Part shown: positions 24,330 through 37,000 of the stretch, piece after piece
How the letters are laid out: every line of letters begins with the position of its first letter
Numbering within the stretch: the first letter of the stretch is position 1
NCBI GenBank assembly: GCA_032358165.1
Contig: JAALGY010000041.1
Location: forward strand, 1,674,001-1,738,000
Origin: Diplosphaera chodatii
Lineage: Eukaryota; Chlorophyta; Trebouxiophyceae; Prasiolales; Stichococcaceae
Length of the DNA stretch: 64,000 nucleotides
Direction: 5' to 3'
Made by a program: the position numbers and the translations under genes
Notes under the pieces: generated by a model
The model's database searches: none
Seen by the model: only the letters and a program-made list of their open reading frames with translations
What the model was told of the DNA's origin: nothing

Positions 24330-26505
24330 ATGAATTCGAGTTGCACGAGGGTGTTCTGTGCGCGTGAGGCCTGTTCCTGCAGCTGCCACACTGCCCTGGA
24401 TGGCGTGCGGCCATTTCAGCTGCACAGCAGGCGTGTCGCCCTTTCACGGCGGCGACGTCGGCAGACGCAAGCCTTGACGCATCCGGTGTGCTGCAGCGGC
24501 CGGGATGCTCAGGCTCTGCCCGGCGTGGAGTGCGCCAGGCGGCATATGTTGCTCACCGCAGCCACTTCCTCAGGCAACCATCTTGCCCTCAGGAGCTGCA
24601 TACTTGCAGGGCTCCGCCACTTCACCCTAGAGTGGCACATCTTACGTTGCAGCGCAGGCTGGTCTTGGGGTGTGGCGGCCCAAGCAGCAACCTTCCAGCT
24701 GCCATGGGAAGGCGGTCCCGTCAAAAGCGCCAGCCCTACGAGGCGGATCAGGCCGGAGCTCGCTGCGGCTTTCACAAAGTCGGTGTACGATGCGCTGCTG
24801 CAGCAAGAGGTCAGCAACAGCCGGCTTGCCTGTGGGAGGATCTTCAACATCAGCACACCCGGCCCATCTGAGTGTCCAGATCGGTTAACAGAGCAGTGTC
24901 CTCGCAGGGACTGAGCCCAAAGGACCTGCAGAAGGAGATATTTCAGCTCAGAGACAGTGAGCAGGACGCTCAGACTGTCACGTCAGTCCTCATCTGAGCC
25001 AGCCTTGTCCTGACAAATGCTCAGCTGCTGTGTGCCCCTGCAACAGGGGAGTTCCCCTACTATCGGCAGACATATGCGGCGGAGCTGCCAGCCGTGCCGG
25101 ACCTGTCGGACTCCAGCGGCGGCCTGTCCAACCCCGTCTTCTTCAACTTCGTGTACTACATCCTGTGGAAGGTGCGGCTGCGCCCGCAGCTGGCGCTCTC
25201 GAAGTGCTTTGCCCGCCACCGTGACCACCAAACATGCTGAGCGATCGATGAGGCCATTGGTGGCATGCAGGTGGCAGCGCGCCATGTGCCCAAGCCGCAG
25301 GACCGCAGCCGCCTGACGCGGCTGGCAGGCGAGCTGCTGGCCGCAGAAGTTGCGCCGGGGCCCCTGCAGATGGCGCGTGACTCTGCTGCAAGTGAGCTTG
25401 GCGTGTGGTTGCGAAGCCCACTGTCAGCAGACGCAACCGGTGCTCCCTCCAGTAAGTTGACAGTATCGCAGGGAGCGGCCAGGGCATGTTGAACCTCATG
25501 CCATGATATGCACTGGCGCTGCTGTGCTGCAGCCAATGGCGGTGTGGCGGCACCCGCACAGCTGCGGCAGGCGGTCACAGGCACCCTCAGCATCCTGCAA
25601 CAGGGCGGCTTCATCGACGACTTCCGAATAGTGTGGGGGGGCACCCCCAACCTGCCAGCTCGGCCGTACGGCGAGCCCAGCTACCCCCAGGCAGCAGAGT
25701 CTGGGAATGCAGCAGACAGCAGCGTGGCAGCGGGCGATGTTCCGACGCAGGACGACTCAGTCGCCGTCTTCCAGGTATGCTTGCAGGTTGCCAGATACAG
25801 CCCGGATGTGTGCAATTCTAAGTGCGCAGGGTCGAAGTTACACGAGGCTCCGCAGCCGCGCAGGTAGCTGCAGGCGGGCGGTGCTAGGCGGGACAGCGGA
25901 AACTGTGCTGCTGCGTTCTGAGATGCATACTTTGGACGGCTGCAGGTGACGCTGCGGGGGCCGGCGGACATCCAGGGCAGCGTGTCGCTGCGGGGTGAGG
26001 AGGACGGGTGGTGGGGCCGTGCCGAGTCGGCGCTGCTGGCCGCGGTGCTGGCGGCCGGGGGGCACCCCGATGCCAGCCCCGACGAATTTTTCTTCCAGGT
26101 TCTCAGCGATCTGTGCCACAGTGGACGGTGGCACCCCAGTGCACTCTCGCGACGACAGCTCTGCAGACAGCTGGGGCACCGTGGGTGGCCCTTGACTTGT
26201 TGCAGACTGCTGCAAACCACTCCTGAATGTGTCATGCTCTATGACATTCGCTTGCAGGACCAGTGGCAGGGTCCCAAGTCCTTCGCAGCCCGCGCTCTGC
26301 TCTTCTTTGGCGACCCTCTGCAGACAGTGGAGGTGAGAATACGGTAACCTGCCACCTCTCCGCCCTGCTCATGCCGGCCAGCTATGAAGTGACACATGCA
26401 TGGCATTGGGTGCCGTGCTGTGCAGACTGGTAAGCATGTCACACCACTGTCCGTGTGCAGGTACCCTGGAACCCAACATCGCTGATACAGGACTGGCGGT
26501 TATAG
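24330..26505 (+). CDS. Uncharacterised protein, possibly plastid-targeted
   Basis: I do not recognise the family. Exons 24330-24809, 24908-24956, 25047-25171, 25253-25391, 25533-25774, 25946-26098, 26258-26332 and 26461-26505 join into an intact 435-residue frame ending in QDWRL. The long first exon starts with an Arg/Ser/Cys/Ala-rich stretch that could be a transit peptide. Distinctive segments are REFPYYRQTYAAELPAVPD, NPVFFNFVYYILWK, LSILQQGGFIDDFRIVW and FAARALLFFGDPLQTVEVPW. The aromatic-rich middle does not look like a membrane span. The exon start at 25253 and the gene start are the weakest points; an initiator further inside the first exon is possible. The shared phases of eight exons support a real gene. 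Confidence 0.6.
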
Positions 26506-26875
26506 CTGCGAATGCAGCCGCTCAGCGCCGTGGAAAGTAGAATAACCAAACTGACTAGCAGCATTGCAAAACGGGTGTGCAATGTCAACAGGAGTGGCAT
26601 AAGTTGGCACACCAGAGCGCAATGGGTAGATGTCCTGCAGGATGAACTACCTGTACAGTGTGGCTTGCTTCACCCTCGTATCCCTGTGTAGACTGCGGGC
26701 AACATATCCTGACAGAGTTGCGGTCTGACATTATTATGACATTGCTTGCACTGGGTCTGGCAGCGCCATGACATTGCAGTGATGACCATTCTGATTGAAA
26801 ACGGGTGTTGCAACTGAACCTCATACATATAGCTGTTGCAGCGCGGCGTCTTCAGTGATCGCCCCCAATGGAGGA
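26506..26875. other. Convergent intergenic stretch
   Basis: 370 bases between the 3' ends of the uncharacterised gene and the thylakoid pentapeptide gene. No further feature recognised. Confidence 0.4.
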
Positions 26876-28569
26876 TCAGTTCTTGACGCCGGCGCGGCCG
26901 TAGGTGGGCATGGTGCTGCGGAAGGCTGTTTTCTCGTCATCCGACACCTGTGGTCCCTCCTGGTTTGACGGCACACTCTCCTGTAGATTCAAACAGCAAC
27001 TGTAGCGACAACACCGCCAAGTCAACCTCCAGTTCCGAGCAGTTTGCACGAGCAGCACGCATCGAGATCACTGCAGAAGTGAGAAAGCCCTGCACAGACA
27101 CTGCTGATGTCGGCGTGAGGGAAATTGTTGCAGGACATGTACCCTGAAACGTCGGCGGGAGCCACAGCCCAGGCTCTCGCGTGTCGATACGCCCGTTGTA
27201 GGGTTGGTGCCATCAGCATATTTGCACAGTTTCTGCGCAGCATGTGATCAGCTGTTCAATAGAACTTCGGATGACATGTAGCAGTACTGTTGTCGAGTGC
27301 GTCATCTGGAGGTGGCGCTGTGCTTTGGCAGAGATGGTTGTGCAGGGTGCACCTGCTGCATGGGTTTGTCGAGCAGCGCGTTTGTGAAGTCTGCTCCCTG
27401 GATCTTGCTATCTGACAGGTCACTCCTGCAGCCCAAACTCCATAGCTGTCGGCATGTACCTCCTCTTTTAAGCCACCCTGGCCGGAATGCCGTCGACGTT
27501 CGAAGTACAGCTCAGTGTGTCTCACCGTGTGAACACCGCCCGAGCAAGTATAGCGTTTGTCAAGTTCGCCTGGTTGAGCACGGCCCTGCAGGATGCAAAT
27601 GAACTTAGACAGCACACACCTGCAAGCTGTTGGCCAAGTCTCCGTCAGACGATGCGCACACATGCATTTGTAGGAGGAGCACAGGGCATGTCAGGCGCAC
27701 CGGTCCATGAGGACATCACTCAAATCGGCGCCCTCAAAATTGGTCTGCGGGCACAGGAGCGGTGTCAGAGCAAGGCAAATGATGTACTCAACATCCACCT
27801 ATACTCAAAGCAGGTCGTTGGGCGTCGATGGGATGGGCCACGCACCTGGTAGGCAACCGCCTTGATGAAGTAGCAAGCCTGCAGGTTGGCACCCTGCAGC
27901 AAGGCACATCATGTTAGAAGGTAAGCACCTCAGCAATCAACCAGCGTTTGCTGCAAAACATCGACACTGCAGATATCATCAGTGTGCACCTTGAAGCTGG
28001 CCTGCTTCAGGTTCGCCGATGTGAAGTTGGACCTCCTCAGGTCCTGCAAGCAGCGCCATGCCCACAGCCTTGTGCACGGGTCACAGCTGCCCGGTCTAAG
28101 TTGCTCCCAAGACGTGAATGGATCGTGAAGGACCCTCTCAGCTCATCAGAGCTCTACCTGACCGTCAAACTTTTCGCCTATGGCCTCGGCTGAGCCATAC
28201 TGCAGTGCCGTGCCGACGCCAAACTCGCCACCCGCTGCCTCCTCAAACTTGTTCAAGGCTGCCAGGCCGGCGCCGGAGGACAGCAGCGTGGTGCCGATTA
28301 CAGCCGCGGCGGCGGTGGCCTGCATTCAGGACCAGCGATCAGCATGTTGAGTCAGCTGACCGCCCCTGTGGCGCATGTGCAGATGTCAGGACAGTCCGTG
28401 ACCTCACCTTTGCAATGTCGACAACTGCCTGCTTAGGGCTGAAGGCTGTACAGATGAGCCTTTGCGGACGCTGGCAGCCCCGGGAGCTGGCTGTGCTAAA
28501 GGGCAGAGTGCGGGATGGCCTCAGCAATGGTGGGTGGCAAGTACACATTGGTGCGGCCATGGACCCCAT
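26876..28569 (-). CDS. Thylakoid-lumen pentapeptide-repeat protein (TL20.3-like)
   Basis: Exons, 5' to 3' on the complement: 28408-28569, 28158-28319, 27990-28043, 27846-27893, 27701-27744, 27353-27425, 27143-27232, 26876-26980. They join into an intact 245-residue frame. The first exon is a chloroplast transit peptide by composition (Ser/Arg/Pro/Ala rich, starting MGSMAAPMC). The second begins with an Ala-rich hydrophobic stretch ([13 protein letters not shown]) suited to lumen targeting. Pentapeptide repeats follow ([54 protein letters not shown]), which fold as a right-handed beta-helix. The end has [24 protein letters not shown] and [18 protein letters not shown], the pattern I recall from the plant lumen protein TL20.3 (At1g12250). 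The molecular role of this family is unknown. Confidence 0.88.
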
Positions 28570-29037
28570 TGGACTACTGAGGACTCGTGGTCAATACGCG
28601 AGTGCTACCGTGACTGGGTTTTGCAATCTGCAAATGCAGCATTGAGCTAGATCATATTCGCGATGGGAGGATGGGTGCACTGCGATCAGGGTTTTGCACT
28701 TGGTCATTTGCAAGCATTGCCAATGCGCCGGCAGTGCTCAACTCTGCCTTGAGGTTGCGGGAGACATATTCACAGCTAATATCAGCACCCTGTCGTGTAG
28801 GCCAAGTTCTAGCCGACCCGGTGCATACCGCAGCGGCGCCTGCATTAGCAGTGCTGCTACCTTGACGCCGCAGCCGCAACAACTTGCAGCTCTACGACCA
28901 GTCCACCAACGCCACAGCTTCCTGCAGCTGCTGATAGTTGAGGCACGCCAGGCTTTGCTGCCTACACAAGGCCGTTACGTCAGCCTTAGGCCCAGTCTTG
29001 CAGCTGCGTGTGCCTGGTGTAAGCACAGAACAGCGCA
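28570..29037. other. Short divergent intergenic region, TL20.3-like / NOP16
   Basis: About 470 bases between two head-to-head start codons, a candidate bidirectional promoter. No motif could be assigned. Confidence 0.45.
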
Positions 29038-30011
29038 ATGGGCGGCAGCCTGCGGCGCTCCAAGAAGTTCAGGCCCAAGCTGACGGTCAAGAAGAAGCGG
29101 CAGCCGATGCGAAAGAGCAAAGTGGCACACGACATTGCACAGGGACGTGACGCAGACATCACGGCCAAGCTAGGCGTGCGGCCGCAGTGGCAGAAGCAGA
29201 AGGGCTACAGCGACAACTACAGGGAGGCGGGCCTGCTGAGCGACATCAACGCCGGCTTCGGCCGCAACCGCAAAGCAGACGCCGTGCAGGTGGGGTGGTG
29301 TTCAGGGGAGCTGGGGCCTGCGCTGGCAGTGTGCACATGTGCAGGGCTGCAGCCTTGCAGCTGTCGTGTGCATACACTGCGTCTGCTGCACGATGCTGCA
29401 AACTTCGGCATGCAGAAGGCGGCCGCAGCCAGGGACCCGGATGGCGAGGAGGCTCTCGATGAGGGTACGCTCGACTGCAAGCCTTTGCACAAATGTGTTG
29501 AACAGCTGCCCAGATCAGGCGTGAGTGCAGTTGCAGTAGTCGAAATGTCAGTACGAAGTCCACAAACACAAAGCGCCCGTTCACCATGCAGACCTTGCCG
29601 CGGCGATGGGTAAACAGCGGGCGTCGGGGCCGGCGCCGCCGCCGCGGCTCACCGCCCACCAGGGCCGCATCATGGACCGCCTGATCGCTGCGCACGGCGA
29701 GGACATCGAGGTGGGGGTCCAACCGTGCCACCTCAGTCATCTTCTCGTGCTGGCAAAAGCAGATCCAGCGACACCGTACACACTAGCACCAGGCAACCCT
29801 CTGCCACCTGGTACAACCGTGATGGCTTGGCATGGTGCCAACTACCTAGTCTTCGCTGCAGGCCATGCGGCGGGACACGAAGCTCAACGCCATGCTGCTG
29901 CCGGCGTCGAAGCTGGCGAAGATGCTGCAGTCGCACAGGCTGCACGGCCGCAACGCCGGGGTGGACTTCAGGGTCCCGCACAAGGGGCACAAGCGGCAAG
30001 TGCGCAAGTGA
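29038..30011 (+). CDS. NOP16: Nucleolar protein 16 (60S ribosome biogenesis)
   Basis: NOP16 is a nucleolar factor in assembly of the large ribosomal subunit. Exons 29038-29289, 29416-29464, 29592-29710 and 29862-30011 join into an intact 189-residue frame; the human protein is about 178. The N-terminus is basic (MGGSLRRSKKFRPKLTVKKK), followed by NYREAGLLSDINAGFGRN. The C-terminal half has LTAHQGRIMDRLIAAHGEDI and AMRRDTKLNAMLLPASKLAKM, matching the conserved HGEDYEAMARDxKLNxxQ motif of the family, and ends in a basic tail. Its neighbour on the left is transcribed in the opposite direction from a start only 470 bases away. Confidence 0.88.
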
Positions 30012-31045
30012 TATTGCAGGATGCAACGGCAGCGCGTGCTGGTCCAAGTATGGCCAGCTGGCGGTAGTGGAACAAGTCGGGACATCAATAGGAGAGTAGC
30101 ATGCAGAGTCGGGCCGTTGGTCGAGGATGCACAGTGTATATACATACAGCGGATGGTCCAACAGCCTGCGCAAGAACTATGTGAGGGGCAGTTGACGGCT
30201 GCTGCTTGCCGAACAGCGGCACACGTCGATTTGCCTAGTCCGGGGTGTTACAGCCTGCTGGTCATTTGGTTGCAGCACCATGGTCGCGAAGGCGCTCTGT
30301 GGTGTCCTGACAGTGGATAGTTTGCACTGTCAGATGACCTACTCAAGCCACCAGCCCGTAAACCCTTGTACCACAGCTTTGAGCTGAAGCTACATCCGGG
30401 TCGACGTGTTGTTTCTGCGTAATCCGACTGCGATACCCCACCTCGCGGCATCAGAACCGCCCAGCCGATCGTCTGCTGGATGCACGCAGCGCATGCAGCG
30501 CGGCCACGATCGCAGCTGGCCCTGAACTCGTTACACATTAAGTTGGACCTGACCAGTCATCAGGTGCACCCCAGCTTTGGCAGTCCTCCTGCACGCAGCG
30601 CCCCTGATAAGTGTCACTCCTTGCTTTCCTGTCGGTATCGTCAGCGTCGAGGGTTTATCATTGGCAGGTAAGTTGTGCATCGTGCATGCTCTCACACATT
30701 GGGCCGACGTCGACATGTGGCGGCTGATATTGTGTACCGTCTAGTGATTGTCCAGAGGGGTCAGAGCAACAGTAGATCCATTCCAAGCATCAGCACGTTG
30801 CCAACACAGTCTCTGCCGCCGCGGTGTCGCTGGCCTTTGGGTCATTACTAATGAGTCATGGTTGGCATGCATGGGTCGAGTGACCAAGTGCAACCGCTGC
30901 GCAAACTCTGCAGGGCACACCGGAAGGAGCCAAAAACGGCAGGGGCGGCAGCCTGCCGGGTTGGCCCTCTCCAGTAGACAGAGGAGAAGCACGCAGCGCT
31001 CGCACCGGCAACTCTTGAGCAGCCTAAACCCGGTGGACAGGCGCC
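30012..31045. other. Intergenic stretch
   Basis: About 1 kb between NOP16 and the ABCG gene, both on the + strand. Short open frames only, with no recognisable gene or RNA. It should hold the promoter of the ABCG gene. Confidence 0.45.
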
Positions 31046-34000
31046 ATGAGCGTTCCTGGCCCCGGGACCGACTACTCCGGGGGCTTCATCCGCACGTCGG
31101 GCAGCGCGCACAGAGCAAACGCCGACGACTATGATGACCTGCTCAAGGCCTGTCACCTGCCCGCTCAAACAGTACTTCATGACGCCCACCCATGCAGCAT
31201 TTTGACATTTCACACAGCGGTTATGGCTGTCATAAAGACTGATGTGCAGTGACACTGTCGGGCGGCAGGCAGCGGTGGAGGAGGCGAACAGGGCGCCGAA
31301 GCCGCGGCGCATGGCGGTCATCCGGGGAACGGCTGAGGACGGCTCCGATGAAGAGGGAGGCGCCCACCGCAACGCCAGCCAGCCCCGCGTGGTAATTTCC
31401 TGTGCTTTTTATGCTGTCACCTTGCTGCCAGCTCGTTGCAAGTTGTAGTCGGTCTTTGCAAAACAGCAACAAATCACACATCCGAATCGTCCCTGCTTGC
31501 AACATTGACCTGCGGCTGGGCAGGTGGACGTCAAGCGCATGGGCCCCAAGACGCGGCGGGAGCTGGTGCAGACAGCGCTTGGACAGGCGGAGGACAATGA
31601 GCAGTTCCTGCGCCGCGTGCGGGAGCGCATGGACAAGTGACCGCTGGACATGCCAGACTACATGCACGCAGCCGACAATGCATGTCAAATCTGTGGCGGT
31701 ATCACAGAACCTGTACAAGCTGTGCACAGCTGATGCGGACATATGCCGGCAGTCTTGCCTGCATCCTGACGGCCAGAATCATTGTTGCAGGGTCGGCATC
31801 GAGATGACCCGGGTAGAGGTCAAGTTCAAGGACCTGACCATTGACACGAAGGTGGCTCCTGCACTTGCAAGTAGGCGCATCATATGTCAACGGTCATGCC
31901 ACCTTGCAACGAAGCTTGGACGTTGGCGACAGCCTTCTGCTCCCCACATACAGGTGTATGTTGGCAACCGCGCTCTGCCGTCCGTCATCAACGCCTACCG
32001 CAACGCCCTGGAGGTGGGCCCAGGTTCACATGCTTGGCTGTTCTACACGTACAAGGCATCTTCGAAGCAGTGGCTTGCAGCAGGCTGCACCACAACACCA
32101 CCCAGGCTCTTCCGAGCAGTGTTCCAGCCCGGCCTGAGCCCTGCACACTGCATGCTGCTGCAGAACATCATCGCGAGGTTTGGCATCAAGCTGGCACAGA
32201 AGCGGCAGTTTCAGATCCTGCGCGGCGTCAGCGGCATCATCAAGCCGGTGCGCTCGCTATGCACGGATCGCTGGCTGCAGCAGGCTTTCACAGACTGGTG
32301 TCACCCTGGATGACCAACATGGCTTCATTCAAGTCTGCAGCAGGACCTTGTTCACTTGGACACCACTTCACCCGCAGGGCCGCATGACGCTGCTGCTGGG
32401 GCCGCCGGGCGCCGGCAAGACCACGCTGCTGAAGGCGCTGGCCGGCAAGCTGTCGCACTCCAACCTGCACGTGGGTCGCTGCATCCTTCAGCTGCAAAGG
32501 ATGACTGCCTGGCCTCACGGAGCCATCTACACAGTCTGTCAGTTCTTGCGGAGTGCTCCAGCATGCAGTCAGGCTCGCAGCTTCGGGTGTATATGTGCAG
32601 TGCAGCAGACCGAACGAGACCGAATTGCTTGGTGCAGGTGACGGGGGAGGTGACGTACAATGGCCACACGCTAGACGAGTTCTTCCCGCAGCGCACAGCA
32701 TCGTATGTGGAGCAGACGGACCAGCACATCGCTGAGCTGACGGTGAGGCCTGCACCTGCTGGTCGTGAGAGGTGTCACACAGTCTTCCCATCCTTCGGGT
32801 GCACCTGGATGTGTGATTGTGTTTCAATGCACTAGTTCGTATGTTTCCTGCAGGTGCACGAGACGTTCGACTTTGCAGCAAAGTGCCAGGGCGTGGGTCA
32901 CAAGCATGGTGAGGGATTGTCACCGTTCCGGCAAAGATGCATCAGTCCTTGCATGGCTGACAGCCTGATGACCATCGCAACTGACGTGTGCTGTGCACTC
33001 GCACCCAGAACCAACTCTGTGCGTGGATGTGGTGCTTTCCTGACGCTTGCTGGCTCCTGTGTAGACAACCTGGAGACGCTGCTGGCCAAGGAGCAGGAGA
33101 TGGGCATCCACCCGGACCCAGTGATTGATGCCTACATGAAGGCCTCCGCCGCCGGCAAGGCCAAGCACTCCATCGTGGTGCGTGGCTGAAGTCAGCAGTG
33201 GCCGCCTCATGGGCTGCAGCACCGCGGCATGGCAGGCGCTGGTCAACGGATGCTGGCTGCCGCTGCAGCATGTGCTGAGCATGCTTGGTTTGGTCCTCAT
33301 CCTGATGGCGACCATGCTGCTGCAGGCGGACTACATGATCAAGATCCTGGGTCTGGACATCTGTGCAGACACACCGATAGGTGAACAGTGCTGGCGAAGA
33401 CTGCATCGTCAGGGAACAGCTGGACCTGCAGCGCTTTGCCACATGCTGCAAAGAGACGGCCGTGACTGAGTGCTGTGGCTATTGGCCTGCAGGCAACGCT
33501 ATGATCCGTGGCATCAGCGGCGGCCAGCGAAAGCGCGTGACCACAGGTATCCAGCTGCTGCTGAGCATTGCTGCCAATATTTGCATGAGTGTCAGCAAAA
33601 ATGCATGTTCGAGTTGTAATTGCGTTCCGTGGCATGCTACAGGCGAGATGATTGTTGGCGCCAAGAAGACCCTTTTCCTGGTGAGGCTGCCGCTGCTCAG
33701 CACACATGTCCAGTGCAGTGTAACAAGATTGCTGTTCAACTCTCAAGTGCGTGGCAACGGATCTCTCATCAACGCAGTTCTCGTACAACAGGATGAGATC
33801 TCCACGGGCCTCGATAGCTCCACCACCTTCCAAATCGTCAAGGCAACCCGCAACTTCGTGCACCACCGCGAGGTGCTTTGGCGGCCTCCTATTGTCCACG
33901 TTGCGTCATGTCAGCCACATGCATGAAGGGCGCATGCAGGGTCCGCAACCAGCCCGGCCAGCGGCTGACGTGAGCTCGGCTGCACGCAGGGTACTGTGCT

Positions 34001-37000
34001 CATGGCGCTGCTGCAGCCCGCGCCAGAGGTGTTCGACCTGTTTGATGACGTCCTGCTGCTGGCAGAGGGCCACGTCGTCTACCATGGTCCGAGGGAGGAG
34101 GTGCGTCCCTCTTCTCTCCAACGACAGCAACCTGCAGGCAGAGCATGGTCCTGCGTCAGGAAACTCCTGCTCGAATAGCCCAGCATGCGATTGTCACTGC
34201 TTTCGGTTCGTCATCGCAGCTGCAAATTGGCTACTTTGGATGTCGACGCAGGTGCTGCCGTTCTTCGAGGGCCTGGGCTTCCAGCTGCCAGAGCGCAAGG
34301 GCATCGCCGACTTCCTGCAGGAGGTCACCTCGCTCAAGGACCAGGAGCAGTACTGGCGGTGCGTGCCTGCCCTCACATGCATCAGACAAAATGTGACAGT
34401 TCAGCATGCCATGCTCTTGGGGCTGTTGACGGCTGCATATCGGACATTCATGACCATTATGGGCAAGTTCGGGGATTGCAGCCGGTGTGCCAACCTGTGC
34501 AGTGCTGGGGAGGTCAACACAGCTGTCTGTGGGTGCAGGTCGGGGGACAAGCCCTGGAAGTTCATCAGCGTGGCCCAGTTTGCCGCGGCTTTTGAGGAGA
34601 CGGAGATCGGGCGCCGCAACCGCGGAGAGGTGGACATGCCCTACGACAAGAACGCCTCCATGAAGGGCTCTCTGGTGGGTCACTGGGTGGTCGTCCGTTG
34701 CAAGTCTACATTGCAGTCAGATCACGCTCCTTTCGTTGTGCTACATGCCCAAGCAGTCAATGCTCAGGTGGCTTGCATCACGCTGCAGCCCCAGGGCAGC
34801 TGACGGTGGTGGCAGTCAAACATGACTGTCCACCAGTGCATGATTAGCTGCTGTTAGGTTGCTGATGCCGTGTGCTGGGTGCTGCAGATGAAGACGAGGT
34901 ACGGCACCACGAGGTGGGACCTGCTGAAGGCATCCACGCAGCGCGAGTTCACGCTGGTGCTGCGCCAGAAGTTCCTGTACCTGTTCCGGACCAGCCAGGC
35001 GCGCCTGTGACGAAGCACCGCCCCTGTACTGACCCTGGCAACCTGGCATGTGGTGCATGACGCAATTGGGCACTGCACTTTGAAGTCAGCGCTCCAGAGG
35101 AAGGGTGTGAACACCTCACACTAAATTTGTCTGGCTGTGTGCGCAGGTCACGTGGACATCGATCATCGTGGCGTTCCTGTTCTTCCGGCCGTACAGGTCC
35201 CAAAACACACTGGCAGATGGCAACATCTACTTGGTGCGCAGCTGCCTTGCGATTGCCGTGTCATTACCCTGCCTTCTGTTAGTATGCGCCTGCGTGCAAA
35301 GACTGACAGCTGCATCGCCATTGCTTGCAGGGTCTGCTGTTCTTCTCGGTAGGTGGAGTGTGCCAGAGCATGTCAACGGCTGGTAGTCTCTGTGCACTAC
35401 GCTGCACTGAAACCGCACTTGGAGGAACTCAAACCCTATAGCCAAAAGTTTGACAGATGGGTATCTTACTTGGTGCAGCTGGTGCACATGATGTTCAACG
35501 GCTTCTCCGAGACGTCCATCACCATTGAGCGGCTGCCTGTGTACTACAAGCAGGTGCGTAGTCAACACTGTTCCCGATTTTGACTGTCGTTGCTGCCACC
35601 ACTATTGCGGATCTGCACGGGCTACTGCCGCTGCACATCATGCTGCTCACGTCATGTTCTCGACGGTGCAGAGGGACAACCTGTTCTTCCCGCCCTGGGT
35701 CTTTGGCCTGCCCGGTGCCATCCTGCGGCTGCCCTACTCGCTTCTGGAGGGCACCATATACGTGCGTGCCCCTTGTTGACTTCAGCCGATGCCCTGACAT
35801 TCCCCGAGCATCTCCATTCAGGCGCATCTCCATTCAGGCGAACCTCGAGCATAAGGGCCGTTCCTTTGAGTCATACAATTTGTTTATCCCAGTCCCGCTG
35901 GGATCGGGTGCACCAACTCAAATGGAGCACACGCCTGTTCAGGCAGGCAGTGCGCCCTGCGTCTGACCCTGACATCTGTCGTATCCCGTGCACGATTGAA
36001 ATTCGACATGCTCTGCAGACTGGCATTGTGTACTACCTGGTGGACCTTGCCCCCGAGGCCAGCCGCTTCTTCACCTTCCTGTTCATCATGTTCCTGGTGA
36101 GAGCACTGCTGTAGTGCTGCATGCGCCGTGTGGCTTAGGGCTGTGAATGCTGTCTTACTCAACAGTCATCGAGACCTGCGCTTTTTAAAAACGTCTGATG
36201 TCTGATGTGGCTACTGCATCCTGCAGATCCATCAGCTGGCGGTGTCGCTGTTCCGCATGATCGGCGCACTCTCCCGTACCCAGACAATAGGCTCCACCAT
36301 TGGGTGCGGCCCATCAAATTCCTACCGCATGAACGGGCGCATCTTGGATGGTCTCTCTGCTCTTGACAAAGCAGCATCTAGTCACAAGTTGTATGTCCTG
36401 TGACCTGTAACCTGTGATGCGTCCGTGGCTGCACGGCCCACACCAAGATATTTGGTCGTTGTTGCCATATGTATGACAGGCTGATGCCAACTTCGCGATG
36501 AAATTTAACTGTTGTGAGCTCTGTCGTCATGCTGTACCCCTCCTTGACGTTGCGTCAAGACGCAACGTCAAGTCCAGCAAGGGATCCTAGGTGTCTCATA
36601 GTCACTCTGCTGCAGCCTGACGAGCTGGCTGTGCTGTGCAGCTCCTTCGTCATCCTGCTGACGTTCCTGTCCGGCGGCTTCGTGCTGAGCAAGGGGTCGA
36701 CTCACCCATGGACCATCTGGCTGTATTGGGCCACGCCACTCTCATATGCGCAGAACGCCCTCTCCATCAATGAGTTCGCGGTGCGTCACTCAGACGGTCT
36801 CAGTCCTACATGTGTCTCCCATTGTGTATGCATACAGTCGACATACTGAGCCTTTAGAACATCGCGGCTCACAAACTGAGCACCCCACAACATGTGCAGG
36901 CACCGCGGTGGCAGAAGCCATATCAGTTCGACCCCACCACCACACTGGGCAACTACATCCTGACCAACCGCAGCCTGTACACGTACGTAGTCCCTGGGCA

